Source: Anaerophaga thermohalophila DSM 12881
GTDB lineage: Bacteria; Bacteroidota; Bacteroidia; Bacteroidales; Marinilabiliaceae
NCBI RefSeq assembly: GCF_000191885.1
Contig: NZ_AEWI01000007.1
Location: 62,001 to 126,000 of the forward strand
Length of the DNA: 64,000 nucleotides
Reading direction: 5' to 3'
A program made the translations under genes and the position numbers. Shown in pieces: positions 26,620-36,270 of the stretch. Each line of letters starts with the position of its first letter. The first letter of the stretch is position 1. The notes beneath the pieces are model-generated. The model ran no database searches. It was not told the origin of the DNA and worked only from the letters and a program-made list of their open reading frames with translations.

Positions 26620-27951
26620 ATGACCATTCAATCAACATATTTGCGACCTCATTTTTATTATGGTCTTTCGGTTCTGGTAGTTTTATTTCTGCTGGGGCAC
26701 TTCTGGTATTCTTTTTTTATTGCGGGTCTTGTTGCCGTTGCAGTCTTTTTTTCACTCGCAGTTATAGATATTATGATCTTATACCGAAGAGGAGGCCGCA
26801 TACTGGAAGGAAGCCGTCAACTGCCGCCACGGTTCAGTAACGGAGATGTGAATAACGTTTCTGTTGAACTGATGAATTTTCTTCCTGTGAGGATCCGTTG
26901 CGAGGTGATTGATGAATTACCACCACAATTCCATATCAGAAATTTTTACCGAAAGGGTTGGTTATCGCCTGGTGAAACATGGTCATTTACTTATTCTTTG
27001 CGTCCCGTCGAACGAGGTGAATACCATTTTGGAAATCTTAATGTTTATATATCTACCCGACAGGGGTTTTTATCGCGCAGGATAAAGGCAGCTTCACCTG
27101 CTATGGTAAAAGTTTACCCTTCTTTTGTGCAAATGCGTAAGTTTGAGATAATGGCCATTTCCGACCGTTTAAGCGAAGTGGGGATTAAGAAGGTGAGAAA
27201 GTACGGTCATCAGATGGAATTCGATCAGATACGCGAATATACCAAAGGAGACGATATTCGTACTATAAACTGGAAAGCTACCGCCAGGCGTGCGCAATTG
27301 ATGGTTAATCAATATCAGGATGAAAAATCTCAGCAGGTTTTTTCGCTCATCGACATGGGGCGTACTATGAAAATGCCTTTCAACGGTACTTCGCTGCTCG
27401 ATTATGCCATAAATACCTCCCTTGTGCTCGCCAATATTGCCATGCTGAAACACGATAAAGCCGGTCTGATCACCTTTAATGAGAAGGTGAGGGGCATACT
27501 GCCTGCCCATAGGGAACCCCATCACCTGCAAACCATTATGGAAATGCTTTATAATCAGCAGACCGGTTTTCTGGAACACAATCTTGAAGCCTTGTACGCC
27601 GTGGTTCGGCATAAAATACCACAACGAAGTCTGCTGGTACTTTATACCAATTTTGAAAGTCTTAAGTCGGCTCATCGTGAAATGCCTTTTCTCAGAAGAC
27701 TGGCATCCAATCACCTGCTGATGGTTGTGTTCTTTGAAAATACGGAAATTGAAAAGCTCATTCATAACCAGGCGGGCGATGTTGAAGATATTTACCGGCA
27801 GACCATCGCTGAAAAGTTTATGTTTGATAAGAAACTTATCGTTAAAGAGTTGGAAAGAAACGGAATACACGCCATCCTTAGTAAGCCTGGAAAACTGACC
27901 GTAGCCACAATTAATAAATATCTGGAGTTTAAAGCAAGGGATTTGATTTAG
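26620..27951 (+). CDS. DUF58 / VWA-like partner of MoxR
   Basis: A 443-residue protein with two N-terminal membrane helices, an outer beta-rich segment and the conserved DUF58 core EFDQIREYTKGDDIRTINWKATARR at about residues 205-230. A VWA-like fold follows with VFSLIDMGRTMKMPFNGTSLLDYAI, where the MIDAS-type DxGxxM pattern is seen. It completes the MoxR operon. It is anchored in the inner membrane with its VWA domain in the cytoplasm. The biological target in Bacteroidota is not established. Confidence 0.86.
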   Translation: MTIQSTYLRPHFYYGLSVLVVLFLLGHFWYSFFIAGLVAVAVFFSLAVIDIMILYRRGGRILEGSRQLPPRFSNGDVNNVSVELMNFLPVRIRCEVIDELPPQFHIRNFYRKGWLSPGETWSFTYSLRPVERGEYHFGNLNVYISTRQGFLSRRIKAASPAMVKVYPSFVQMRKFEIMAISDRLSEVGIKKVRKYGHQMEFDQIREYTKGDDIRTINWKATARRAQLMVNQYQDEKSQQVFSLIDMGRTMKMPFNGTSLLDYAINTSLVLANIAMLKHDKAGLITFNEKVRGILPAHREPHHLQTIMEMLYNQQTGFLEHNLEALYAVVRHKIPQRSLLVLYTNFESLKSAHREMPFLRRLASNHLLMVVFFENTEIEKLIHNQAGDVEDIYRQTIAEKFMFDKKLIVKELERNGIHAILSKPGKLTVATINKYLEFKARDLI

Positions 27952-28377
27952 ATGGTAGTAACCCACAGGCAGAAGTTTTACAGGCAGAAGGCAGAAGCTA
28001 TGTGTTAGACGTTAGATAAAAAAGATGTCTAACCTCTTAAATGTACGACACCTTCGGCGTCGGTATTTCCTTTATGCCGATAATGTATAAACATAGGAGC
28101 CTTTTGGCTCGCTTCTCATCAGGCAATACTTGGCAGGTCAAATAGTACATAGTTGAGCCCAGTCTAAAAAGCATCTTTGTTGCCAAACTCGTTGTTGTTT
28201 TAAATTTTTGCATCCTCATTAACAACAAGTTAACTCCGGTGCAAAAATTTAACACGCCTGGATTTTGACAAAAATATGCTTTTAGACTACACTCATAGTT
28301 ATATCCGTGTTATTTTATGAAAATCTAAAATCAGTTGTTTGCATTTAAAGTAAAGAAGGCCACCTTTTAAAGTCTTC
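27952..28377. other. Intergenic region with dispersed repeats
   Basis: Contains GACACCTTCGGCGTCG at about 28044 (inverse of the repeat near 10812), a GGAGCCTTTTGGCTC-type hairpin at about 28096 and a GTCTAAAAAGCAT element at 28152-28298. No gene is supported. Confidence 0.6.
28152..28298. repeat. GTCTAAAAAGCAT palindromic element, copy 1
   Basis: The left end GTCTAAAAAGCATCTTTG is mirrored by the right end CAAAAATATGCTTTTAGAC. Inside, AAATTTTTGCAT and GTGCAAAAATTT face each other around AACAACAAGTTAACTCC. About 146 bp with no coding capacity. The second copy is at 49842-49986. Confidence 0.72.
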
Positions 28378-28400
28378 AAAAACGCTGCATGTCAGCGCCT
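28378..28400 (-). terminator. Probable intrinsic terminator after the patatin gene
   Basis: On the - strand the sequence reads GCGCTGACATGCAGCGTTTTTG, a short GC stem followed by a T run, starting 8 bases after the stop codon. Confidence 0.5.
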
Positions 28401-28407
28401 TCCTGTT

Positions 28408-30666
28408 TCAGAAATTAAACCCGAAATTAAAATACCACCTGATGCGGTTATCGGTGTTGTTGCTCCCCATGCCTAATTGGAGTGGGCCCAGAAAACTGTT
28501 GTAAGCGATCATTAGGCCATATCCCAGCACCTGTTCTGTTTTGTCCAGACCTATGGGTTCTATTACTTCCGGTAAGTTCAATTCCGAAATAAGAATACTG
28601 CCTGTTGCATTTAAATGTATCTGCTTAACAATGTTGTACCGCAGATTAATCTCTCCCAATCCGAAGTTTTCTGCAATTTTCTCCCGGAAGGAATACCCGA
28701 TAAAATGAACTTCATTACTCCGGTTGTTGAAGGGCAGCCCGCCTATAAAGGAAAGTCCGAGCAGGGGAGGCGTGCGACTGATTATTTGTCCCGATGCCGT
28801 TATTCCCGCTGTCAGTTTCCGGTTTATTGGAATAAACTTTCGAAGCTGTCCCTGCAATGTAAAATAATTCTGATAAGGGGATTCAGTTATGGCTGAAACC
28901 ATCTCTTCTCCTTGGGAAGAGCCTTTGTAGAGCTGCTGTACATCGATGTTGAATATATAACTTAGCTTTATTTCCGAACCTCTGACAGGGAAGTACCTGC
29001 TGTCTATCGAACTGTAAATGAAGTCAAAATTAGACGAAAGAAAGTTGTTTCCGAAACGTTCCACGCCGGCATAGAAAACATCATAGAAACCGGTTTTGTT
29101 TTGAAGCGTGGATTTGGCATATTTAATGTAGGCATCCATTTGCCAGCGTGTGCCCAGGGCTGTCATAAAACCGAGTCTTGCCGCTAAATAGCGATGATTA
29201 AAAGTACCGTATTTGGAACCGTTGTCAAGATAAACAGGCAGGTTATTGCTTTCATATTCAAGCTCTGTTTTGCCTGCTGTGACCTGCTTTTCGCCCATGA
29301 AATTGATTTGTGAAATGCTGAATTTTGGCGTTTCCGAGATGTCAGCGGTAAAAGAAGTACGCGAAGTACGGCCAAAAAGATTCCTGATGGTGAGGTTGGA
29401 CATAATTCCGGCTTTGTATTCATTATCGTAATGCAGCGAGAATTTTGCTTTTGCCCGGGGGCTTTCTTCCAGATTCAGAGTAAGCAAGTACCCTGAATTT
29501 AAAGGTTCTATCCGGTAGGTTATATTTTCGAAGTAACGGGTACCCATAGCTCTTTTAAGTCCCGTATCCATCATTTGGGGAGTAATGGTATCGCCAGGTT
29601 GTATGCCGATATGCCCAAGCAGAAATTGCCGGTTAATGTTTTGTAACCCGTTAATTGCGATTTGAGAAATTACAATTTCCCGGTTTTTGTTCTTATCCAC
29701 CCTGGGCCGGTTTGACATCCATTTTATTGAATCGACCAGCTGGCGGATTTGATCGGTTTTTGCTTTGGCTGCCAGTTCTCCCTGTTCAATGATTTTCGGG
29801 GCATCGAAGAAACTTCCGGTGCTGTAATCCTCAAGGTCGGGGGAGATGAAAAGGTCGGTATGCCTGATGGCTCTTCGTGTAGCAATATTTCCTGCAAGGG
29901 TGGCTGATGCCATTAATATTTCGGGAAATGTTTTCAGTTTGTCCTCTTCCTGACCGTCCTGGAATCCGACATTTATGCCAATGATGATATCTGCTCCCAT
30001 TTGTTTACACAACCGGACAGGAAAATTGTTGAGTATCCCGCCGTCGACAAGCAGGAGTGTGTCGATCTTAACCGGTGAAAAAAACGTTGGTATCGACATG
30101 CTGGCCCGCATGGCTGTGGCCAGATCACCTTGACTGAAAATATATTCTCTTCCGCTTTTCAAATCGGCAGCTACACAACGAAACGGAATGGGGAGCTGAT
30201 CAAAGTCGTTAATATCGGCAACGTGCCATGTCAGATTTGAAAAAAGAGCACTGATCTGTTGTCCTTTGATCAGGCCTGATGGTATTTCCAGTCCGTTTTT
30301 TGTGATGGTAAACTCTGCCTGATAACGATTATAGTCTTCTTTTTCGTGAGGTGAGACACTTGAAAGGGGCAAAGCATCGGAAAGCAACTGCCCCCAATTT
30401 ACATTATTGACAATGGAGTCGAGCTCATGTGCACTGTATCCCGAAGCATAAAGGCCGCCTATAATACTTCCCATGCTGGTGCCTGTTATGTAATCCGGTA
30501 CTATTCCCTCTTCTTCCAGTACTTTGAGAACCCCGATATGTGCCAGACCTTTGGCTCCGCCCCCACTAAGTACCAGACCGATTTTGGGACGAGGGGATTC
30601 CTGGGCACCAACCCTGACTCCCCCAAAAAAAATGAGGAAGAAAAGAAGAATTATTTGTTTTCTCAT
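28408..30666 (-). CDS. Patatin-like phospholipase fused to an outer-membrane beta-barrel
   Basis: A 752-residue protein with a signal peptide ending near RVGAQ. The patatin domain has GLVLSGGGAKGLAHIGVL (oxyanion hole), nucleophile GTSMG with Ser 64, and the catalytic Asp in LLVDGGILNNFPV (Asp 208). A POTRA-like segment follows (SQIAINGLQNINRQFLLGHIGIQPGD) and a C-terminal Omp85/BamA-type barrel ending in GFNF with a terminal Phe. This layout matches the PlpD/RssA-Omp85 type, in which the lipase is linked to its own transporter-like barrel. It may hydrolyse membrane lipids. Confidence 0.88.
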   Translation of the reverse strand: MRKQIILLFFLIFFGGVRVGAQESPRPKIGLVLSGGGAKGLAHIGVLKVLEEEGIVPDYITGTSMGSIIGGLYASGYSAHELDSIVNNVNWGQLLSDALPLSSVSPHEKEDYNRYQAEFTITKNGLEIPSGLIKGQQISALFSNLTWHVADINDFDQLPIPFRCVAADLKSGREYIFSQGDLATAMRASMSIPTFFSPVKIDTLLLVDGGILNNFPVRLCKQMGADIIIGINVGFQDGQEEDKLKTFPEILMASATLAGNIATRRAIRHTDLFISPDLEDYSTGSFFDAPKIIEQGELAAKAKTDQIRQLVDSIKWMSNRPRVDKNKNREIVISQIAINGLQNINRQFLLGHIGIQPGDTITPQMMDTGLKRAMGTRYFENITYRIEPLNSGYLLTLNLEESPRAKAKFSLHYDNEYKAGIMSNLTIRNLFGRTSRTSFTADISETPKFSISQINFMGEKQVTAGKTELEYESNNLPVYLDNGSKYGTFNHRYLAARLGFMTALGTRWQMDAYIKYAKSTLQNKTGFYDVFYAGVERFGNNFLSSNFDFIYSSIDSRYFPVRGSEIKLSYIFNIDVQQLYKGSSQGEEMVSAITESPYQNYFTLQGQLRKFIPINRKLTAGITASGQIISRTPPLLGLSFIGGLPFNNRSNEVHFIGYSFREKIAENFGLGEINLRYNIVKQIHLNATGSILISELNLPEVIEPIGLDKTEQVLGYGLMIAYNSFLGPLQLGMGSNNTDNRIRWYFNFGFNF

Positions 30667-30792
30667 TCGAACGTAAAGATTTTTACAAATTTATAGGAAT
30701 CCAATTTATCCTGTTGTAAAAGTAGATTAATAATTGATTAAAATGAGCTTTTTCCAGGGTAAAACGACGAAGAGGAAGTCTGAAAGCCAATT

Positions 30793-31314
30793 TTAACGTA
30801 ATTCCAGAGCCTTCATTACAATGCGAAGTGTATCCTGGGGAGAAAGCCCCGAAGTATCGGCAATAATTTGTGCTTTGTTGTACCAGGGATCACGTTCCGA
30901 AAGTTTTGTTCTGATAAAATTCAACAGCTCTGTTTCGCTCTTCCCGGCTATCAGTGGTCTGTGATCCCGGGAGGGAAGGAGGCGTTTTGCAAGGGCTTCG
31001 GGAGATACTTTCAGATAGATGGTCAACCCGTGCCGGTTCATGAAATCCATATTGTCCTGAAAACAGGGAGCCCCGCCCCCGGTTGCAATAATTGCATTGG
31101 TCCTGTCTTTTGTCGAGAGCAGGATATTATGTTCGATCGACCTGAAACCGTCTTCCCCGTATTTTGAAAACAGTTCGGAAACAGAAGCTCCTTCCTGCTT
31201 TTCAATTAGATGGTCAAGGTCCAGGAAGTCACGGTTGAGGGCATCGGCCAGCATCCGGCCAAATGTGGTTTTGCCACTCCCCATGAATCCTGTTAGATAA
31301 ATTGGTTCTGCCAT
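30793..31314 (-). CDS. aroK: Shikimate kinase
   Basis: A 173-residue cytoplasmic kinase of usual length. Walker A is GFMGSGKT at 9-16, DLDHLIEKQEG holds the shikimate-binding Asp, the GGGAP motif is in IIATGGGAPCF, and the lid contains LLPSRDHRPLI. It phosphorylates shikimate in aromatic amino acid synthesis. It is 18 bp downstream of parC on the same strand. Confidence 0.92.
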   Translation of the reverse strand: MAEPIYLTGFMGSGKTTFGRMLADALNRDFLDLDHLIEKQEGASVSELFSKYGEDGFRSIEHNILLSTKDRTNAIIATGGGAPCFQDNMDFMNRHGLTIYLKVSPEALAKRLLPSRDHRPLIAGKSETELLNFIRTKLSERDPWYNKAQIIADTSGLSPQDTLRIVMKALELR

Positions 31315-31332
31315 GACCGTTCTCTTTATATT

Positions 31333-33981
31333 TCAGAAAATGGACATCTGTCCCTTGTCTTCATCCTCATGTGTGTCTTTCTTTTCTTCAGATTCGGTTT
31401 CAGGTTCGGGTTCAGGCTCTTCTCTGACGATGGGCTCCAGTTCCATTATGTTATGTACCTGGTAAGTGGTTAATCTTTTTCCTTTAGCCCGCCAACCCTT
31501 AACATTTATAAATTCGGCAACCTCTACGATTTTCTTCTCCCGGTCTTTGTCTTCACCGCCAAATTTTATTTCCAGTCGTGGATAATCCACTTGTGTCAGG
31601 CGTATGAGTCGTGATTTGGGATTATCTCCGATAAATCTTTGCGGCTTGCTGACGGGTTCGACCTGGAAGCGTTTCACGTAATAGTAATCCTGGTCGGCAT
31701 CATAATAGACAGCAGACCAGACAATGTCGGGATTGAATTTTTCGATGCAAAGGATGTTGTCTTCATAATGATTGGCCAGATCGTAATTGGTTTGGAAAAA
31801 GTAGCCGTCTGTGGTCATTACAAGTATCTGGTCGCCAGGGTGGAACTCTCCTAAATATTTTCCGTGTCCGTCTACATTCAGCCGTAGAATTTCCGGCTCG
31901 AACCATATTTTCCGGCCCCCCAGTGTGCTTTCTCCTTTTTTCTTAAGCACTATTTTGTGGATGTCGTATTTTGTGAGGATGTTGCCCTGCGCACCTCGTC
32001 CTTTTATGGCCAGTTCGGCCATGTCGAATTCAAAAAACTGATTTCTGAGGCGGGGACGGGGTTTCAGGGTTATCTTCAAAATTTCGGCTTCGCCATTGGG
32101 GTTAGCGCTGAAATAGAGCACTTCAGAGCCCGGTGTCCCTTTGGTCAGGTTGTACTCTTTATCGCGTGTAACGCCTGTTACTGCAAAGCGTTTGACATAG
32201 GTATTGCCTCTTTTCCCGTCGCGATAAACCACATTGTAAATGGTTCTGCTATCATTGCGCTTGAAGACGGCAATGTGAATAATATTTTTACCTACAAAAG
32301 ATTTTTCCTGCACCTTGGTGACCAGGTACCGCCCGTCTTTGTAAAAGATGATGATGTCGTCAATGTCCGAACAGTTGCACACAAACTCATCTTTCTTCAG
32401 GGCTGTCCCCACAAATCCGTCTTCACGGTTGATATAAAGTTTCTCATTTTTTACAACTACTTTAGAAGCTTCTATGTTTTCGAAACTTCTTATTTCCGTC
32501 ATTCTCGGATAATGGGAACTGTACTTCTTTTTCAGGCCCTTGTAATAATCAATGGTGTAGGGGATAATGTTGTTAAGGTTATACTCAACCTGTTCGAGTT
32601 CCTCTTCCACCGAAGCGATATATTCATCGGCCTTTTTTGAATCGAATTTGGAAATTCGCTTAATCTTGATCTCTGTCAGCTTGATGATATCATCGCGCGT
32701 TACTTCACGTTTTAATAAATTTTTGAAGGGTTCCAGTCCATGATCAATGGTCTTGATGATGGCTTCGTAGGTTTCGCACTCTTCAATGCGCTGGTATATT
32801 TTTTTTTCGATAAAGATTTTTTCCAGTGATGACAGGTGCCATGCTTCTTCAAGCTCTTCTTTTCGAATTTCGAGTTCGCGGGTCAGAAGGTGTACCGTGT
32901 GGTCTGTGTTTGATTTAAGTATTTCGCTTACAGTGAGGAATGCCGGTTTTTCGTCACGAATTACGCAGGCATTGGGAGAGATGGAAAGTTCGCAGTCGGT
33001 AAAAGCATAAAGCGCGTCGATGGTTTTGTCGGGCGAGGTTTTGTCGGGCAGGTGAACGAGTATCTCTACCTTTTGGGCGGTATTGTCATCAATTTTTTTG
33101 ATTTTTATTTTGCCCTTTTCATTGGCTTTGAGTATCGACTCTATTAAGGTAGTGGTATTTTTCCCGTAAGGAATATCCGAAATAACCAGTGTTTTATTGT
33201 CAAGTTTGCTGATTTTTGCCCGTACCCGCACTACTCCGCCTCGCAGGCCGTCGTTGTATCTTGACACGTCCATCATTCCGCCCGTGGGAAAGTCGGGATA
33301 CAATTCGAAAGGCTGACCTTTCAGGTAAGCGATGGAAGCGTCGATGAGTTCGGCAATGTTGTGTGGTAATATTTTGGAAGCGAGGCCAACGGCAATGCCT
33401 TCTACTCCCTGGGCCAGAAGTAACGGGAATTTAACAGGCAAAGCCACCGGTTCCTGATTCCTTCCGTCGTAGGAAGGTTTCCATTCGGTGATTTTAGGGT
33501 TAAACACGACATCGAGAGCAAACTTGCTTAGCCGGGCTTCGATGTATCGTGGGGCCGCTGCGCTGTCACCCGTAAAAATGTTTCCCCAGTTTCCCTGCGT
33601 GTCGATAAGCAGGTTTTTCTGTCCCAACTGCACAAGCGCATCACCGATTGAAGCATCACCATGGGGGTGATACTGCATGGTGTATCCAATAATATTGGCC
33701 ACTTTGTTATACCGCCCGTCTTCTATTCTGCGCATGGCATGCAGGATGCGACGCTGCACAGGTTTCAGCCCGTCGTGAATATGAGGTACCGCCCGTTCAA
33801 GGATGACATACGATGCATAGTCGAGAAACCATGAACGATACATTCCCTGTAGCGGGGTGATTTTTACATCGTTGTATTCATCCTGTCTTTGTTGCGACAG
33901 GTTATCGCGATTCTCTCCTTTTTCTGGCTCTTCGTTGTTTCCTTCGGGTGTTTCCGGATGTTTATTGATATCGTCACTCAT
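31333..33981 (-). CDS. parC: DNA topoisomerase IV subunit A
   Basis: An 882-residue protein. The breakage-reunion domain has LQGMYRSWFLDYASYVILERAVPHIHDGLKPVQRRIL, the quinolone-region YHPHGDASIGDALV and the active-site Tyr 146 in AAAPRYIEARL. A coiled-coil region precedes a beta-pinwheel C-terminal domain, and the tail is very acidic (about residues 850-880). It decatenates chromosomes with ParE, whose gene ends 3 bp upstream, so the two are cotranscribed. The layout parE-parC-aroK is plausible as one operon. Confidence 0.9.
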   Translation of the reverse strand: MSDDINKHPETPEGNNEEPEKGENRDNLSQQRQDEYNDVKITPLQGMYRSWFLDYASYVILERAVPHIHDGLKPVQRRILHAMRRIEDGRYNKVANIIGYTMQYHPHGDASIGDALVQLGQKNLLIDTQGNWGNIFTGDSAAAPRYIEARLSKFALDVVFNPKITEWKPSYDGRNQEPVALPVKFPLLLAQGVEGIAVGLASKILPHNIAELIDASIAYLKGQPFELYPDFPTGGMMDVSRYNDGLRGGVVRVRAKISKLDNKTLVISDIPYGKNTTTLIESILKANEKGKIKIKKIDDNTAQKVEILVHLPDKTSPDKTIDALYAFTDCELSISPNACVIRDEKPAFLTVSEILKSNTDHTVHLLTRELEIRKEELEEAWHLSSLEKIFIEKKIYQRIEECETYEAIIKTIDHGLEPFKNLLKREVTRDDIIKLTEIKIKRISKFDSKKADEYIASVEEELEQVEYNLNNIIPYTIDYYKGLKKKYSSHYPRMTEIRSFENIEASKVVVKNEKLYINREDGFVGTALKKDEFVCNCSDIDDIIIFYKDGRYLVTKVQEKSFVGKNIIHIAVFKRNDSRTIYNVVYRDGKRGNTYVKRFAVTGVTRDKEYNLTKGTPGSEVLYFSANPNGEAEILKITLKPRPRLRNQFFEFDMAELAIKGRGAQGNILTKYDIHKIVLKKKGESTLGGRKIWFEPEILRLNVDGHGKYLGEFHPGDQILVMTTDGYFFQTNYDLANHYEDNILCIEKFNPDIVWSAVYYDADQDYYYVKRFQVEPVSKPQRFIGDNPKSRLIRLTQVDYPRLEIKFGGEDKDREKKIVEVAEFINVKGWRAKGKRLTTYQVHNIMELEPIVREEPEPEPETESEEKKDTHEDEDKGQMSIF

Positions 33982-33984
33982 TTT

Positions 33985-35817
33985 TTAAAGCATTTCTTCA
34001 TCAACCACCAGGTTGTCAATGATAAAATTCTGCCTGTTTGGCGAATTTTTTCCCATGTAAAATTCCAGCAGCTCTTTAAAGGCGTCCTCTTTTTTCATAC
34101 TAACCGGCTCCAGGCGGATATCCTTGCCTATAAAATGCTGGAATTCGTCGGGGGAAATTTCTCCCAGCCCTTTAAATCTTGTAATTTCGGCATTTTTCCC
34201 GATTTTTTTTATAGCATTCAGACGTTCCTGTTCGGTGTAACAATAAAAGGTTTCTTTTTTGTTTCGCACCCTGAAAAGCGGAGTTTGCAGGATAAACAAA
34301 TGTCCGTTTTTTACCAGTTCCGGGAAAAATTGCAGAAAGAATGTCAGCAATAGTAACCGAATATGCATCCCGTCAACGTCGGCATCAGTAGCGATGATTA
34401 CCTGATTGTAGCGCAGGGCTTCAATTCCTTCTTCGATGTTGAGCGCTGCCTGAAGCAGATTAAATTCTTCGTTTTCGTATACCACCTTGCGGGTTAGACC
34501 GTAGGTGTTGAGTGGCTTTCCTTTCAGACTGAAAACCGCCTGGGTACTAACGTCGCGGGCTTTGGTGATGGAGCCCGAGGCAGAATCACCCTCGGTAATG
34601 AAAATAGAGGTTTCCAGCTTGCGTTCGTGATTGGAATTGAAATGGATCCTGCAATCGCGAAGCTTTTTGTTATGCAGACTAACTTTTTTGGCGCGTTCGC
34701 GTGCCAGTTTCTGGATGCCTGAAATGGCTTTTCGTTCTTTCTCCGATTCCAGTATTTTTTTATGCAGGATTTCTGCGGTATCGGGGTTTTTATGCAGGAA
34801 ATTATCAAGCTTTTCTTTGACAAAATCAAGCATATAGTTTCGTATCGAAGCCCCGCCGGGTGACATATCCTTTGATCCCAGCCTGGTTTTTGTCTGCGAT
34901 TCAAATACCGGTTCTTCAATTTTTATACTGACCGCGGCAACAATTCCCGAACGGATGTCGGAGACATCAAAACTTTTATTGTAGAACTCACGAATTGTTT
35001 TTACATAAGCCTCTCTGAAAGCCAGCAGATGGGTTCCGCCCTGAGTAGTGTGCTGGCCGTTAACAAAAGTGTAGTATTCTTCGCCGTACTGATTGCAATG
35101 GGTTACGGCAATTTCCAATTCATCGTCTTTCAGCGATATGATAGGGTACAAACCGGTTTCGGTCATCTGTTCATCCAACAGGTCGAGCAGTCCGTTCTCG
35201 GATCGGTATTCTTCACCGTTAAAATGAATGGTGAGTCCGGCATTCAGGTAAGTATAGTTTCTAAGCAGCGAGCTTATGTATTCTTCCTTGAATGCAAAAT
35301 CGTTGAAGATGGATTCATCAGGTACAAATTCGACAAAGGTACCATTGGGCTCTTTTGAGGGTTCTACCGGGGCATCTTCTACCAGTTCTCCTTTGCTGAA
35401 TACAACTCGTTTGGTCTCCCCGTCGCGAAAAGCCTGGATGACAAACCGGTCGGAAAGGGCATTGACTGCCTTAATTCCCACTCCGTTCAGCCCAACTGAT
35501 TTTTTAAATACTTTGCTGTCATATTTGGCACCGGTATTCATTTTGCTGGCTACATCCAACACCTTTCCCAGCGGAATGCCCCGCCCGAAATCTCTCACTG
35601 ACAGACGCTTTTCAGAAAGTTCGATGCGTATGTCTTTTCCAAATCCCATCATAAATTCGTCGACCGAGTTGTCCATGACCTCCTTTATGAGGACATAAAT
35701 CCCATCGTCGGCAAAAGTCCCGTCGCCGAGTTTTCCGATGTACATACCCGGCCTTCGCCTTATGTGTTCTTTCCAGTCAAGTGTGCGTATGGTTTCTTCC
35801 GAATAGTTCTGCACCAT
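33985..35817 (-). CDS. parE: DNA topoisomerase IV subunit B
   Basis: A 610-residue protein. The GHKL ATPase domain has [36 protein letters not shown] and GRGIPLG, then [14 protein letters not shown]. The transducer domain follows. TOPRIM has [10 protein letters not shown] and [19 protein letters not shown]. The length fits a ParE without the GyrB insert. The frame starts at 35817, about 118 bp from a MITE copy on its promoter side. Confidence 0.9.
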   Translation of the reverse strand: MVQNYSEETIRTLDWKEHIRRRPGMYIGKLGDGTFADDGIYVLIKEVMDNSVDEFMMGFGKDIRIELSEKRLSVRDFGRGIPLGKVLDVASKMNTGAKYDSKVFKKSVGLNGVGIKAVNALSDRFVIQAFRDGETKRVVFSKGELVEDAPVEPSKEPNGTFVEFVPDESIFNDFAFKEEYISSLLRNYTYLNAGLTIHFNGEEYRSENGLLDLLDEQMTETGLYPIISLKDDELEIAVTHCNQYGEEYYTFVNGQHTTQGGTHLLAFREAYVKTIREFYNKSFDVSDIRSGIVAAVSIKIEEPVFESQTKTRLGSKDMSPGGASIRNYMLDFVKEKLDNFLHKNPDTAEILHKKILESEKERKAISGIQKLARERAKKVSLHNKKLRDCRIHFNSNHERKLETSIFITEGDSASGSITKARDVSTQAVFSLKGKPLNTYGLTRKVVYENEEFNLLQAALNIEEGIEALRYNQVIIATDADVDGMHIRLLLLTFFLQFFPELVKNGHLFILQTPLFRVRNKKETFYCYTEQERLNAIKKIGKNAEITRFKGLGEISPDEFQHFIGKDIRLEPVSMKKEDAFKELLEFYMGKNSPNRQNFIIDNLVVDEEML

Positions 35818-36270
35818 TTTGCCTTACATTTAAGTTGTGTCTTTTTTTGGTTATCCTTATTGCTGCAATTTGTGCGGTTTTTCATGCTGTTGCAGGTTGT
35901 TTGTACAGGTTTCGGACAGCATTTTACGAATATTTAGTGCTTGTCTATAAACTCGCAAAAATTTTTACAATAAGTGTGTCTGTTCAGAAAGTGCCAGTTG
36001 CAAGGCTTGCGAGGTCCGAAAATACGGAGTTTACTCATCGTAAATGAGTAATTTTCGGACGAGCGTAACACAGCAAATGGTACTTTATGGACAGACACTA
36101 TTTATATTGTTCCGCTCCTGCAGAAACAAGCAATAATCCAAAGTCCGAAAATCTTCCTCCTTCCGGGAAAATTCTTCCAAATATAATTAAAAGGAGAATT
36201 CTATCGTAATCCCTGTTGGCAGATAAAATTTTTATTTGATGCAAATCAGGGGGTTTCGAAACAAATTTTT
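35818..36270. other. Intergenic region holding MITE copy F
   Basis: The 453 bp between parE and rodA contain a MITE-like element and otherwise AT-rich sequence. No gene is supported. Confidence 0.65.
35935..36100 (+). mobile_element. MITE-like element, copy F
   Basis: Ends are TAGTGCTTGTCTATAAA and TTTATGGACAGACACTA (14 of 17 positions inverse-matched). Inside are TCCGAAAAT/ATTTTCGGA and the apical TTACTCAT/ATGAGTAA stem. It is nearly identical to copy E. Confidence 0.82.

Noticed and set aside
31957-32640. 227-codon open frame on the + strand
   Set aside because: Antisense shadow of parC with no domain support.
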